Shown here: in pieces, positions 52,793 to 61,136 of the stretch | Layout of the letters: every line of letters begins with the position of its first letter | Numbering within the stretch: the first letter of the stretch is position 1 | Origin: Erysipelotrichaceae bacterium | GTDB taxonomy: Bacteria > Bacillota_I > Bacilli_A > Erysipelotrichales > Erysipelotrichaceae | Direction of reading: 5' to 3' | Length of the DNA stretch: 64,000 bases | Assembly (NCBI GenBank): GCA_030694975.1 | Contig: JAUYTU010000035.1 | Span: 124,001-188,000, forward strand | Made by a program: the position numbers and the translations under genes | The notes under the pieces: model-generated | The model's input: only the letters and a program-made list of their open reading frames with translations | Told to the model about the DNA's origin: nothing | The model's database searches: none

Positions 52793-53467
52793 TTAGCGAC
52801 GTCTGCCGCGAATCAGCAATAAACGCATGATTTGTGCCAATGTCGCAATTAACGCGGCTACATAAGTGAAAGCTGCGGCTGATAACATATCTTTCGCATA
52901 AGACTGCTCGTCGCTATTTAAAATATTCATATCGGCTAACAGATTCATTGCGCGGCTTGACGCATTGAATTCGACCGGTAAAGTAACCGTCTGAAATAAT
53001 GCGATGACGCCTAGCATTGCGACTCCTAAATAGAATATTGCCGGAACTGTGAAAAAGCCGATCATGATCACAACCCATGCAAGATGTCCTGAAATGATGG
53101 CAGCCGGCAAGAGTGTATTCCTTAATGCGATACCGCCGTAGTTTTCAGCATGTTGTATGGCATGTCCGACTTCATGAGCAGCAATGGAAACAGCTGCAAT
53201 CGAGTTGGTGTTAAAAACATTGGGAGAAAGTCGGACGATTTTTGCCTTCGGATCATAATGATCACTTAGCAATCCTTGTCCCATTTCAACTTCTACATCC
53301 GTGATGCCTTTGTTCTTCAGAATTATTTTTGCAACATCTGCACCGGTATACCGAGTGTTGGCTGCAACGCGGGAGTATTGTTCGTACTTTCCCTTAACCT
53401 TGCTTTGTGACCACATAACCAAAAACATTGCTCCAAATAATAAAGCATATTCAAAAAATATTTCCAT
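52793..53467 (-). CDS. YugP-type zinc metallopeptidase
   Basis: A 224-residue membrane protein of the neutral zinc metallopeptidase family (YugP). The zinc motif HEVGH is in SIAAHEVGHAIQHAENYG at about residue 102. An N-terminal membrane segment and two or three further ones at about 120-165 and 195-215 flank it. The physiological substrate is unknown. It lies one base before the CCA gene and just after the HU terminator, with no clear promoter of its own. Confidence 0.88.
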   Translation of the reverse strand: MEIFFEYALLFGAMFLVMWSQSKVKGKYEQYSRVAANTRYTGADVAKIILKNKGITDVEVEMGQGLLSDHYDPKAKIVRLSPNVFNTNSIAAVSIAAHEVGHAIQHAENYGGIALRNTLLPAAIISGHLAWVVIMIGFFTVPAIFYLGVAMLGVIALFQTVTLPVEFNASSRAMNLLADMNILNSDEQSYAKDMLSAAAFTYVAALIATLAQIMRLLLIRGRRR

Positions 53468-53485
53468 GTTTATTCTCCTTTAGAA

Positions 53486-53506
53486 AAAGAAGCAATGTGC
53501 TTCTTT
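53486..53506 (-). terminator. Terminator after HU
   Basis: AAAGAAGCA / TGCTTCTTT inverted repeat overlapping the HU stop codon, followed on the minus strand by TTTCT. The T run is short, so read-through to the peptidase gene is likely. Confidence 0.68.
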
Positions 53507-53789
53507 ACTTGACAGCTTCTTTAAGCGCTTTGGCAGGTCTGAAAGCCGGTGCTTTCGAAGCAGGCACAGTAATGGCTTCCTTCGTTACCGGATTGTAACC
53601 CGTCCGTTCGTTTCTGGTTTTTACGGAGAACCGTCCAAAACCGCTGATATCAACTTTTCCGCCATCAATCAAAACCTCAGAAATCTCCGCGAAAACCACA
53701 TCAACAATTTCACTGGCATGTTTCTTGGTAATTTCTAATCGTTCAGCTACAATTTCAGCTAAGGCCTTCTTATTAATAGATTCAGACAT
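53505..53789 (-). CDS. hup: HU family DNA-binding protein
   Basis: A 94-residue histone-like protein. The family signature GKVDISGFGRFSVKTRNERTGYNPVTKE covers the DNA-binding arms, split here as FGRFSVKTR and TGYNPVTKEAI. The N-terminus INKKALAEIVAERLEITKKHA is the dimerising helix pair. ATG 53789 follows GGAGG. Its consensus promoter and place after gpsA fit the Bacillus hbs locus. Confidence 0.96.
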   Translation of the reverse strand: MSESINKKALAEIVAERLEITKKHASEIVDVVFAEISEVLIDGGKVDISGFGRFSVKTRNERTGYNPVTKEAITVPASKAPAFRPAKALKEAVK

Positions 53790-53813
53790 AGGTATTCCTC
53801 CAATCGCATATTT

Positions 53814-53842
53814 ATCATATCATTGCGCACGGCTATTTTCAA
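53814..53842 (-). promoter_or_regulatory. Promoter of the HU gene
   Basis: Minus-strand TTGAAA, 17 bases, TATGAT, between gpsA and the HU start. Confidence 0.82.
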
Positions 53843-53850
53843 GTAAACGA

Positions 53851-54852
53851 CTACTTTGTAAACTCTTGTTTCAAATCTCGGCTCATTAAAGCCACAACTG
53901 CGTCCTTTGGTGTGACATTTTCGTACAAAACACGGTATACCTGCTCACAGATCGGCATTGTGATGCCCGACTTCAAAGACTCTTCATAAATGACCTTGGC
54001 AGCCTTAACACCTTCAACTGTTTTAGTATTCATGTCCCAAAAAGGTTTTGCGTTATTCAGCTTGCCAATTAAAAGTCCTGCTTGATAGTTTCTTGAATGC
54101 ACTGAAGTGCAAGTTACGATCAAATCCCCTACCCCGGTCAGTCCCAAATAAGTTTCCGGTTTTCCGCCCATGGCAATACCAAAACGTGACATTTCCGCCA
54201 AGCCGCGTGTCATTAACGCAGCTCGGGCGTTGTCACCCAATCCCAAACCACTTAAAATACCACTGGCAATGGCAATGATGTTTTTTATTCCTACACCCAT
54301 TTCAGCACCGATGACATCGGATGAGCGATAGACACGGAAATAAGAGTTTGAAAAAGTCCCTTGTACAATCGAGGCGAAAGTTTCATTTTCGCAAACAGCA
54401 TTAACTGAAGTCAATAATCGCACAATCACTTCTTCAGCATGACTGGGTCCGATCAAAGAGACGACATCTTTTAAATATTTCGGAAAAACAGTTTCCTTGA
54501 TAATGACCGAAAGTCGCTTGTGTGAATCCGGATGAAATCCCTTGGCTACATTGACGATGATAATCGGATGGTTAAGTATTGAATTTAGCAAGACACATAC
54601 TTGCTCAATAGCATCTGCGGGTACGGATAAAACGATGATTTCACGATCGCTAAGAGCACTCAAATCATTGGTTGCGCGGATGTTTTCATTAAGGTGTACC
54701 CCCGGAAAGTATTTTTCATTCTGATGATAACGAGCTATATCTACGATTTCATCCAAAGATCGTCCCCAGATCAGCGAATCGTGACCATTGTCACAACATA
54801 CTTGCGCTAGCGCCGTACCCCAACTTCCACTTCCGACAAAGCCAACTTTCAT
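53851..54852 (-). CDS. gpsA: NAD(P)H-dependent glycerol-3-phosphate dehydrogenase
   Basis: A 333-residue enzyme making sn-glycerol-3-phosphate for phospholipids. The dinucleotide fold is VGFVGSGSWGTALAQV. The conserved lysine region is GPSHAEEV and EMGVGIKNIIAIASG, with GLTGVGDLIVTCTS further on. It follows der by 11 bases, the der-gpsA-hup order known from Bacillus. Confidence 0.96.
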   Translation of the reverse strand: MKVGFVGSGSWGTALAQVCCDNGHDSLIWGRSLDEIVDIARYHQNEKYFPGVHLNENIRATNDLSALSDREIIVLSVPADAIEQVCVLLNSILNHPIIIVNVAKGFHPDSHKRLSVIIKETVFPKYLKDVVSLIGPSHAEEVIVRLLTSVNAVCENETFASIVQGTFSNSYFRVYRSSDVIGAEMGVGIKNIIAIASGILSGLGLGDNARAALMTRGLAEMSRFGIAMGGKPETYLGLTGVGDLIVTCTSVHSRNYQAGLLIGKLNNAKPFWDMNTKTVEGVKAAKVIYEESLKSGITMPICEQVYRVLYENVTPKDAVVALMSRDLKQEFTK

Positions 54853-54863
54853 GTTCAGTTCTC

Positions 54864-56171
54864 CTATTCTTTGGGTCGAGCCATGATATGGATCGGTGTC
54901 CCATCAAAATTAAACGCTTCACGTAAGCGGTTCTCAATGTGACGACGATATGAAAAATGCATCAGTTCAGGCTCATTAACAAACAATATAAACGTTGGTG
55001 GCGCTACGGCAACCTGTGCTGAGTAATAAATCTTCAAACGTTTTCCATTGTGTGTCGGAGCCGGTGTAATGGCTTGAGCATCCAAGATAACTTCATTAAG
55101 GACACTGGTCGTGATTCGACGGGTACTGTTTTCAAAGACTTCTTCAATCTTTGGTATCAACGTATGAATTCGTTGTTTTGTCAATGCGGAGACAAACATG
55201 ATCGGAGCATAAGATAAATACAAAAACTCCTTGCGAATCGTTTGTGTTACCGTATTAATGGTATGCTCATCTTTTTCAACGGCATCCCACTTGTTATAAA
55301 CAATGATGATCGGTTTTCCGGCTTCATGTGCATATCCGGCCACATGTTTATCTTGTTCACGGATTCCGGTAATTCCATCCATCATAAACAATACGACATC
55401 GCTGCGCTCTATTGCACTCATGGCCCGAAGAACTGAGTATTTCTCGATATTCTCATATACTTTACCGCGTTTACGAATACCCGCAGTATCAATTACCACA
55501 TAATTTTTATCATCTTTGATAAAAGGCGTGTCAATTGCATCTCGGGTTGTACCTTCAATTTCCGAAACGATGACTCGTTCCTGATTGAGAATTGCATTGA
55601 CCAATGAAGATTTACCGACATTGGGACGTCCGATAACCGAAAATTTCAACATTCCTTCATAACTTGGAATACTGCGTTTGCCAAGCTTTGCGACGATTGC
55701 ATCCAGTAAGTCCCCTACTCCGATTCCATGAGCGGAAGAAACGATAATGTAATCTTCAAAACCAAGGGAATAAAATTCGTATTGCGCATCTTGAAAGGAT
55801 ACATCATCAATTTTATTGATAGCCAAAATGACTTGTTTTTTTGATTTTTGAAGCATACGGGAAATGTATTGATCATCGGAAGTCAAACCTTCCCTGCCAT
55901 CTGTCACAAAAATGATGACATCAGCTTCTTCAATAGCGATTTCAACTTGCATCTTAATTTCTTTTTGAAACGGCTGGTCCAATAATTGGATACCACCGGT
56001 ATCTATGACTCGCAATTGCTTGGTAAGCCATGTAGCAATACCATAAATTCTATCCCGCGTTACTCCGGGTGTATCTTCGACAATCGACAGCCTTTCGCCA
56101 ATTAACCGGTTAAACAAGGTTGATTTACCGGTATTCGGGCGTCCGACGATTGCTACAACTCCATCAATCAT
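54864..56171 (-). CDS. der: Ribosome assembly GTPase Der (EngA)
   Basis: 435 residues with two tandem GTPase domains and a C-terminal KH-like domain. The first G1 is GRPNTGKST at residues 10-18 and the first G4 is NKID. The second G1 is GRPNVGKSS and the second G4 NKWD. It acts in 50S assembly. ATG 56171 follows GAGAGG and overlaps cmk by eight bases; the in-frame upstream start at 56192 lies within cmk. Confidence 0.97.
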   Translation of the reverse strand: MIDGVVAIVGRPNTGKSTLFNRLIGERLSIVEDTPGVTRDRIYGIATWLTKQLRVIDTGGIQLLDQPFQKEIKMQVEIAIEEADVIIFVTDGREGLTSDDQYISRMLQKSKKQVILAINKIDDVSFQDAQYEFYSLGFEDYIIVSSAHGIGVGDLLDAIVAKLGKRSIPSYEGMLKFSVIGRPNVGKSSLVNAILNQERVIVSEIEGTTRDAIDTPFIKDDKNYVVIDTAGIRKRGKVYENIEKYSVLRAMSAIERSDVVLFMMDGITGIREQDKHVAGYAHEAGKPIIIVYNKWDAVEKDEHTINTVTQTIRKEFLYLSYAPIMFVSALTKQRIHTLIPKIEEVFENSTRRITTSVLNEVILDAQAITPAPTHNGKRLKIYYSAQVAVAPPTFILFVNEPELMHFSYRRHIENRLREAFNFDGTPIHIMARPKE

Positions 56172-56832
56172 AAAAATAATTCCTCTCTGCAATGTACGAT
56201 ATAATCAGATTAACGACTTGTTCTACGGTCATTTCGGAAGTATCGATCTCAATTGCGTCCTCCGCTTTTTTCAACGGTGACTCTTTGCGATGCGTGTCCT
56301 GATAGTCACGCTGCTCTATTTCATTTTTTAACAACTCAAAATCACTATCAATCCCTTTGTTTTGATTTTCCTTAAACCGCCGCATAGCCCGGGATTCAAC
56401 CGTTGCGGTTTGAAATATTTTAACTTCTGCATCCGGCAATACAACGGTACCGATATCTCGACCGTCAACGATAAAACCTTTGGCTAGCGCCATTGCTTGT
56501 TGCCGTTTGACCATCGCTTTACGAACATTTGCATATATTGACACTTTAGAAGCACCCACTGAAATTTCTTCTTGGCGCAGTTCTTCCGTTACGTTCTTTT
56601 GGTTCAGAAATACTTTTCCATCAACGGATAATCGAATGTCCATAGTTTCTGCCATTTCACCCAATGATTGTTCATCCGTCAAATCAATATTCGAATTTAT
56701 CGCCAAATAGGCAACACACCGGTACATCGCACCGGTATCGATATGAACATAATCGAGTTGTTGGGCCAGACGCTTGGCTATCGTACTTTTCCCTGAGGCG
56801 CTTGGTCCGTCAATGGCAATATTAATCTTCAT
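56164..56832 (-). CDS. cmk: Cytidylate kinase
   Basis: A 222-residue NMP kinase. The P-loop is [17 protein letters not shown] at residues 6-22, the CMP-binding segments include [15 protein letters not shown] and [14 protein letters not shown], and the lid region is [10 protein letters not shown] chose ATG 56832, which has GAGGGG upstream and shares a base with the preceding stop (TAATG). Confidence 0.96.
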   Translation of the reverse strand: MKINIAIDGPSASGKSTIAKRLAQQLDYVHIDTGAMYRCVAYLAINSNIDLTDEQSLGEMAETMDIRLSVDGKVFLNQKNVTEELRQEEISVGASKVSIYANVRKAMVKRQQAMALAKGFIVDGRDIGTVVLPDAEVKIFQTATVESRAMRRFKENQNKGIDSDFELLKNEIEQRDYQDTHRKESPLKKAEDAIEIDTSEMTVEQVVNLIISYIAERNYFYD

Positions 56833-57542
56833 TAAATAATACCCCTCACTAACAATATCCAATAAATGACAACCCCCATTACGACTACAAGTCCCAAAAT
56901 CAGCAAGGCTATCAAAAAATTTAACAACCTGTTCGTATTGATGACTCGGTCGTTGACTTCTGTCATTTCATGTTGATAAGCTTCAAGTTTCATGTTTAAT
57001 TCTTGAGTCTTCTGCAAGAATTCGTTGTTTATTTCATTAAAATCGACGACAGGCAAAATCTCATCCTCAAAATCCTCATCATTGACCAATTGTTGAACTT
57101 GCATGGAAATCGTCTGCTGGTTCTCTGTAAAATCTTCAGTTTCGACTTCATGTTTAATTACCGGTGGTTGTGTTTGCGATTTTTGTGGTTCAGATACTTC
57201 TTTTACCTTTAACAATACCTCACTTTTAGTGTCATCACTTTTACGATAACCTTTGCGCATGTTGTACTGTTTTACTTCCTCAATAAATTGATCGAGGTAT
57301 TCATTGTTAAATGTTGACTCCTCAAAAGTTACAGGTTCATCTACCGGTGCATAGGCGGCGTTGCGGGAGTGTAACGGCGAATGGGTTGCTTTCGCTGTTT
57401 CCATCGGCTGATAACGAGTATCGATTCTGCTCAACCGATCAGCATAAGGAGCAAGCGCTTCCGATTTTACTTCACTCTCATTGTCATTGGCTAATTCTTC
57501 GCGCAACTGCGCATATTTCTTAACTCTGGAAAATTCACTCAT
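56832..57542 (-). CDS. Single-pass membrane protein of unknown function upstream of cmk
   Basis: 236 residues I do not recognise. A long, charged, probably disordered cytoplasmic region (residues 1-150, rich in Glu, Lys, Ser and Gln) is followed by a predicted coiled coil at about 160-200 (NNEFLQKTQELNMKLEAYQ). One C-terminal membrane segment follows (LLNFLIALLILGLVVVMGVV). The start at 57542 is fixed by AAGGAGG. It is translationally coupled to cmk by TAATG and heads the cmk-der-gpsA operon. It could be a tail-anchored scaffold; no enzyme motif is visible. Confidence 0.75.
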   Translation of the reverse strand: MSEFSRVKKYAQLREELANDNESEVKSEALAPYADRLSRIDTRYQPMETAKATHSPLHSRNAAYAPVDEPVTFEESTFNNEYLDQFIEEVKQYNMRKGYRKSDDTKSEVLLKVKEVSEPQKSQTQPPVIKHEVETEDFTENQQTISMQVQQLVNDEDFEDEILPVVDFNEINNEFLQKTQELNMKLEAYQHEMTEVNDRVINTNRLLNFLIALLILGLVVVMGVVIYWILLVRGII

Positions 57543-57567
57543 CACAAATACCTCCTTAATCTTCAAT

Positions 57568-57576
57568 ATTATAGCA
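57568..57576 (-). promoter_or_regulatory. Extended -10 promoter of the cmk-der-gpsA operon
   Basis: Minus-strand TGCTATAAT, a perfect extended -10, 26 bases before the start at 57542. Confidence 0.75.
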
Positions 57577-57601
57577 TATCTCTATCTTGTTATCATCTGC
57601 G

Positions 57602-57628
57602 AAAAAAATATACCTCTTTCGAGGTATA
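57602..57628 (-). terminator. Terminator after ribU
   Basis: Minus-strand TATACCTC-GAAA-GAGGTATA with a seven-T tail; a GAAA tetraloop closes an 8-bp stem. Confidence 0.92.
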
Positions 57629-57643
57629 AGGAAGGAAGCAAAT

Positions 57644-58198
57644 CTATTTACTAACGAAGCGATCGATAACCGTTCGCAACTTAGGATAAAGCAATGAGAA
57701 TACCAGACCGACAACCGCACCTTTTAACAGATTGAACGGTGTAAATGTCGTTACGATCAGATTCCAGCGAATCTCCTCTGGAATACCGTACAGTGGAAAG
57801 GTAATGTAAAGATTGACGACGACCATAACCAAGGTTGCCAATAAGGTACCTACCGCTATGCCTAACCAACCGAATTTTTTTGCATTGGTGCGGTATGCGA
57901 ATAGAATGGGCAACATCAGCGCAACTCCGGCAAAGAAATTCGCAATTTCTCCAGATGCCGCCGGTTCTTTTGAGATTATCAGAAGATGTAGGATGTTTTT
58001 AAAAAGCTGAACAAGAATGCCACCGACAGGACCTACAGCAATTCCGGTCAAAATTGCCGGGATGTCGCTGAAATCAATCTTCAAATATGGTGCCACAGGA
58101 AATAAGAAAGCCACCGGAACCTCTAGATAGTAGAGTGCGAAGGCCAGACCGGTCATAATGCCGATCAATGCATAATAGCGGGTAGTCGTTTTTTTCAT
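57644..58198 (-). CDS. ribU: ECF transporter riboflavin-binding S component RibU
   Basis: A 184-residue integral membrane protein with about six hydrophobic segments. RibU landmarks are FLFPVAPYLKIDFSDIPAIL in the first loop and the SKEPAASGEIANFFAGVA segment. It captures riboflavin and works with a shared EcfAA'T module that is not in the window. ATG 58198 follows AGGAGG. The FMN riboswitch directly upstream confirms the substrate class. Confidence 0.95.
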   Translation of the reverse strand: MKKTTTRYYALIGIMTGLAFALYYLEVPVAFLFPVAPYLKIDFSDIPAILTGIAVGPVGGILVQLFKNILHLLIISKEPAASGEIANFFAGVALMLPILFAYRTNAKKFGWLGIAVGTLLATLVMVVVNLYITFPLYGIPEEIRWNLIVTTFTPFNLLKGAVVGLVFSLLYPKLRTVIDRFVSK

Positions 58199-58213
58199 TT
58201 TTTTACCTCCTAA

Positions 58214-58238
58214 CAAAAAAAACCGGACTCATACCCGG
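58214..58238 (-). terminator. Expression-platform terminator of the FMN riboswitch
   Basis: In the minus-strand RNA CCGGGU-AUGA-GUCCGG, closed with two G-U pairs, followed by eight U residues, just before the ribU ribosome site. Confidence 0.82.
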
Positions 58239-58262
58239 GCTAGACAGCTAAAAAAATTAGCG

Positions 58263-58374
58263 TCACTTCTTTCATCCAGACTTTACAGTCGCCTTCGGAA
58301 TTGAACCGAATCATGCCAAAATACTGGCTCGCGGGGTTTACCGCCGGTCGGTAATTTCACCCTGCCCTGAAGTA
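58263..58374 (-). ncRNA. FMN riboswitch (RFN element)
   Basis: The minus strand carries the RFN core in order: CTTCAGGGCAGGGTGAAATT, the ACCGGCGGT arm, AGCCAG, the TTCGGTTCAATTCCGAA arm, and finally GACTGTAAAGTCTGGATG followed by GAAGTG. The closing helix pairs ACTTC with GAAGT. It would shut off ribU when FMN is abundant. Confidence 0.96.
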
Positions 58375-58384
58375 TTACGTTGTC

Positions 58385-58413
58385 ATTATACACAACACTT
58401 GTTAATTTGTAAA
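58385..58413 (-). promoter_or_regulatory. Promoter of the FMN riboswitch / ribU transcript
   Basis: Minus-strand TTTACA, 17 bases, TATAAT, ten bases before the aptamer. Confidence 0.83.
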
Positions 58414-58582
58414 CAACAAATATACTTTTATAATAGACAGTACATATAATGAGGTTTTTGTGAAAAGCAAAACCAAACATTTACTTGCTCTTACTTTACT
58501 TTAATAAGTCGACGTATGATTTACTTAATAACGATTGAGAAATAAAAAAGCTGTTATCTTAAACATTGATATCAGCTTTTTA
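58407..58582 (+). other. Possible short divergent transcript with a 14-codon reading frame
   Basis: The plus strand has TTGTAA, 16 bases, TATAAT at 58407-58434, overlapping the divergent ribU promoter. A GAGG and GTG at 58460 open a 14-codon frame (VKSKTKHLLALTLL) that looks like the start of a signal peptide, then stops at 58504. The hairpin at 58543-58582 has T-rich ends on both strands and could end this transcript too. It may be a small RNA, a gene remnant, or chance. Confidence 0.25.
58543..58582 (-). terminator. Terminator after efp
   Basis: Minus-strand AAAAAGCTG-ATATC ... GATAACAGCTTTTTT stem with one mismatch and a T run, just after the efp stop. Confidence 0.82.
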
Positions 58583-58585
58583 AGT

Positions 58586-59143
58586 TTATGCCCGAGAAGA
58601 GTACTTCCCATCCGCCGTAGTAACTAAGACCATTTCATCTTGCCCGATAAACAAGGGCACTTTAACCTGTAAACCCGTTTCCAAAATAGCATTTTTCGAA
58701 GCACTGGTCGCAGTGTCACCTTTAACTGCGGGTTCACACTCAACAATCTGAAGTGCGACTTTATCCGGAAGAATAACGCCTAGAATCTCACCTTCGAATG
58801 TTGTAATGTTCACATTGTCGTTTGGCTTTAAGAAATTCATCTCCCATTTCAAATTTTCTTTTTGAATTTCAATTTGATCATAGGTATCTGTGTCCATAAA
58901 TACCAAAGCTTCACCCGCATCGTACAGATATTGCATTTCACGTTTATCGATGTGTGCAGGTTCTACCTTATCACCGCCGGTAAAAGAAATCTCCACAATC
59001 GCCTGCGAACGTAAATTTCTTACTTTTGCTTTTATGACCATCTGACGCATCGCTGTTTTATTATGTGATGCATCAATGACGACAAATATGTTACTTTCAT
59101 ACTGGAAAGTTATGCCGGGACGAAAATCATTTACTAAAATCAT
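58586..59143 (-). CDS. efp: Elongation factor P with atypical tip loop
   Basis: A 185-residue three-domain factor that rescues ribosomes stalled at polyproline. The fold is complete, from VNDFRPGITFQYE to the C-terminal GLQVKVPLFIGQDEMVLV. The domain I tip, usually PGKG with a modified lysine at position 32 in Bacillus, reads T30-A31-M32-R33 with no gap against Bacillus EF-P; the nearest lysine is K29. So the normal acceptor lysine is absent and rescue must work unmodified, through Arg33 or Lys29, or by another route. It follows a Xaa-Pro peptidase gene, the usual neighbour. Confidence 0.93.
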   Translation of the reverse strand: MILVNDFRPGITFQYESNIFVVIDASHNKTAMRQMVIKAKVRNLRSQAIVEISFTGGDKVEPAHIDKREMQYLYDAGEALVFMDTDTYDQIEIQKENLKWEMNFLKPNDNVNITTFEGEILGVILPDKVALQIVECEPAVKGDTATSASKNAILETGLQVKVPLFIGQDEMVLVTTADGKYSSRA

Positions 59144-59154
59144 TCGTTCACCTC

Positions 59155-60228
59155 CTACCGTATATATTTTAACTGCTTGTCCGATTTTGTCAATCGAATA
59201 CAGCCATCTTTGGTAATAAGGATATCATCTTCGATGCGAACACCACCTAAACCAGGAATATATATTCCAGGTTCAATGGTAACAACCATACCTTCCTTCA
59301 ATACTTCCGTACTCAGTTGGTTCAGACGTGGTGCTTCATGAATCAAAACACCCAAACCATGTCCTGTTCCATGTTGAAAGTATTCACCATATCCGGCTTC
59401 AGTAATGATATCACGCGCAATCTTATCAACTTCTCTTGTTGCAACATCGGGCTTGCAAGCCTCTAATGCACGGGTCTGAGCTTTGAGAACAATCTCATAG
59501 ATTTCTATAAGTCTTTTGTCAACTCCATGGCTCATTGCAAAGGTTCTGGTCAGATCCGAACAATAACCTTGATATACAGCGCCGAAATCGATCGTGACAA
59601 ATTCATTTTCTTCAATGATTTTGTCACTGGCAACTCCATGTGGCATAGCTCCTCGCCAGCCCGATGCTACGATCGTATTAAATGAGAAAGACTTTGCACC
59701 GAGTTGGCGTATTTTGTTATAGAGTAATAAATCAACTTCAGATTCACTCATCCCCGGTTTTATGACTTCCATGATGTATCCGATCGCTTCATCAGCAATA
59801 TCGGCAGCTTTCTGCATGATTTCAACTTCCTCAGGCAGTTTATATAATCGTAATTCACTCAAGTTCAAACCGATCAATTCTGCATGAACAGCTGATTTAA
59901 ACATCTCATGCTCGGCAACCGTCAGTTGGTCCTTCTCAAATCCTAAAGAGCCAATCTTCTGCGAATCAACGATTCCGTTAATTAGGTTCGTCACGGTATT
60001 GTCAATATCATCCGTTAACAAAACAATGGAAGATTCGCACTGACTCTTGGCCTGATCAATATAACGAAAATCCACCAGAATATACTGATCTTTTTCAGTT
60101 AACAACACTGTTGCGGTCGTACCGGTAAAGCCGGTTAAGTAATACTTGTTATGCGCAGATGTGACAAGTACGGCATGCGCGTCTTGATTTTGTGCGATTT
60201 CTAAACATTTTCTTGCTTTTATATTCAT
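59155..60228 (-). CDS. M24 family Xaa-Pro aminopeptidase / dipeptidase
   Basis: A 357-residue metallopeptidase releasing residues next to proline. After a creatinase-type N-terminal domain (about 1-130) comes the pita-bread catalytic domain with the five metal ligands: two Asp in TIDFGAVYQGYCSDLTRTF, His in GTGHGLGVLIHEAPR, and Glu in TIEPGIYIPG and in RIEDDILIT. The place directly upstream of efp matches Bacillus yqhT. It ends 11 bases before efp. Confidence 0.94.
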   Translation of the reverse strand: MNIKARKCLEIAQNQDAHAVLVTSAHNKYYLTGFTGTTATVLLTEKDQYILVDFRYIDQAKSQCESSIVLLTDDIDNTVTNLINGIVDSQKIGSLGFEKDQLTVAEHEMFKSAVHAELIGLNLSELRLYKLPEEVEIMQKAADIADEAIGYIMEVIKPGMSESEVDLLLYNKIRQLGAKSFSFNTIVASGWRGAMPHGVASDKIIEENEFVTIDFGAVYQGYCSDLTRTFAMSHGVDKRLIEIYEIVLKAQTRALEACKPDVATREVDKIARDIITEAGYGEYFQHGTGHGLGVLIHEAPRLNQLSTEVLKEGMVVTIEPGIYIPGLGGVRIEDDILITKDGCIRLTKSDKQLKYIR

Positions 60229-60284
60229 ACATTCACCACTTTCAATGTACTAATTATAAAACCAGATGATATTTGTTACAACTA

Positions 60285-60653
60285 TTATTCATAATCAATA
60301 CTCAATATTCGATGACTCATTTGATCATACTCAATCAACAAGGAGTAACACACTTCACCACAGATCCGAGCTTTAACAGGATCTCCATATGTAATTAAAA
60401 TAGGTTGTCCCGCGATGGTCAGTTTTTCTTCCATCGGAAAAACATCATGATTTCTAATAATTGAGATAATTTCCCTCTCTGTTTTGATCCGAGTCTCAGC
60501 CATTTTATAGAAAATGTTTTGTTGTATTGACAGATTCTTCTCAATGAGTACTGCGGCTATTGTTGAAGTAAAAAGCATATAAAAAAGTAAAACGTGTAAG
60601 AGTATAAATCCTTCAGTTGATTCGAATAACAACAGTGAACGGATTTTGATCAT
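60285..60653 (-). CDS. ComGG-like minor pseudopilin
   Basis: 122 residues, last of the comG-type operon. A prepilin-like start (ESTEGFILLHVLLFYML) has the cleavage glycine followed by Phe, but His where the usual Glu+5 stands, as tolerated in some minor pseudopilins. A single hydrophobic helix is followed by a basic and then soluble region. ATG 60653 gives the prepilin leader and overlaps the previous gene by 41 bases. Family call rests on position and the leader only. Confidence 0.55.
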   Translation of the reverse strand: MIKIRSLLLFESTEGFILLHVLLFYMLFTSTIAAVLIEKNLSIQQNIFYKMAETRIKTEREIISIIRNHDVFPMEEKLTIAGQPILITYGDPVKARICGEVCYSLLIEYDQMSHRILSIDYE

Positions 60654-60999
60654 AAACACCGCGAATACTGAACTCATTTTCGACTATCCCCCATTGAACT
60701 TCACTAACATCATCCAGCAATATTTCATATCCTGGTGTTTTTACGATTCGGTTAGCATCAGTTATGATACAAAACCTTCGTATATCCAAATCAAAACAGA
60801 ACTGAGAATCTTCAATCTTATGATTAAAACTTAGTGTCAACAGCTGTTCAATTTGTAATTTGAAAACATCGAGCTGCGATATAAACTGAATTTCAGGCAG
60901 TTTGGTAAGTACTTGTGCTATTGCTGATAAACTGATTGTAAAAAAACTCATGGCAACCAAGCAAATCAGAGTTTCAATAAGTATGTAACCTCGGTTCAT
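60613..60999 (-). CDS. ComGF-like minor pseudopilin
   Basis: 128 residues. It starts with the prepilin signal NRGYILIETLICLVA (cleavage after Gly, Glu at +5), a single hydrophobic helix, and ends in beta-rich segments (CFDLDIRRFCIITD, YEILLDDVSEVQWGIV) typical of ComGF. It overlaps the 46-residue ComGE-like gene by ATGA. Two cysteines may form the disulfide reported for this family. Confidence 0.72.
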   Translation of the reverse strand: MNRGYILIETLICLVAMSFFTISLSAIAQVLTKLPEIQFISQLDVFKLQIEQLLTLSFNHKIEDSQFCFDLDIRRFCIITDANRIVKTPGYEILLDDVSEVQWGIVENEFSIRGVYDQNPFTVVIRIN

Positions 61000-61136
61000 T
61001 TCGTCAAAATCAGCACTGTCTGATAAAGCAACAAGACCATTATGGAAATAATCATTGAAGCAATGAGGACCTCAATCATCAGAAAGCCTTTCTGTAATTT
61101 TAAAACGTCCAAATCCAAGCCAAATGACCAATTCAT
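60996..61136 (-). CDS. ComGE-like tiny pseudopilin (46 residues)
   Basis: A small frame nested in the comG operon. ATG 61136 lies inside the comGD-like gene behind AGAGGTG, and the TGA stop overlaps the comGF-like start by ATGA. The product has a prepilin leader and cleavage region KGFLMIEVLIASMI (Gly-Phe, Glu at +5), a hydrophobic helix to about residue 43, then ends LTK. Most ComGE proteins are about 100 residues, so this one is essentially only the helix. Ribosome site, coupling on both sides and the class III signal support it. Confidence 0.72.
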   Translation of the reverse strand: MNWSFGLDLDVLKLQKGFLMIEVLIASMIISIMVLLLYQTVLILTK

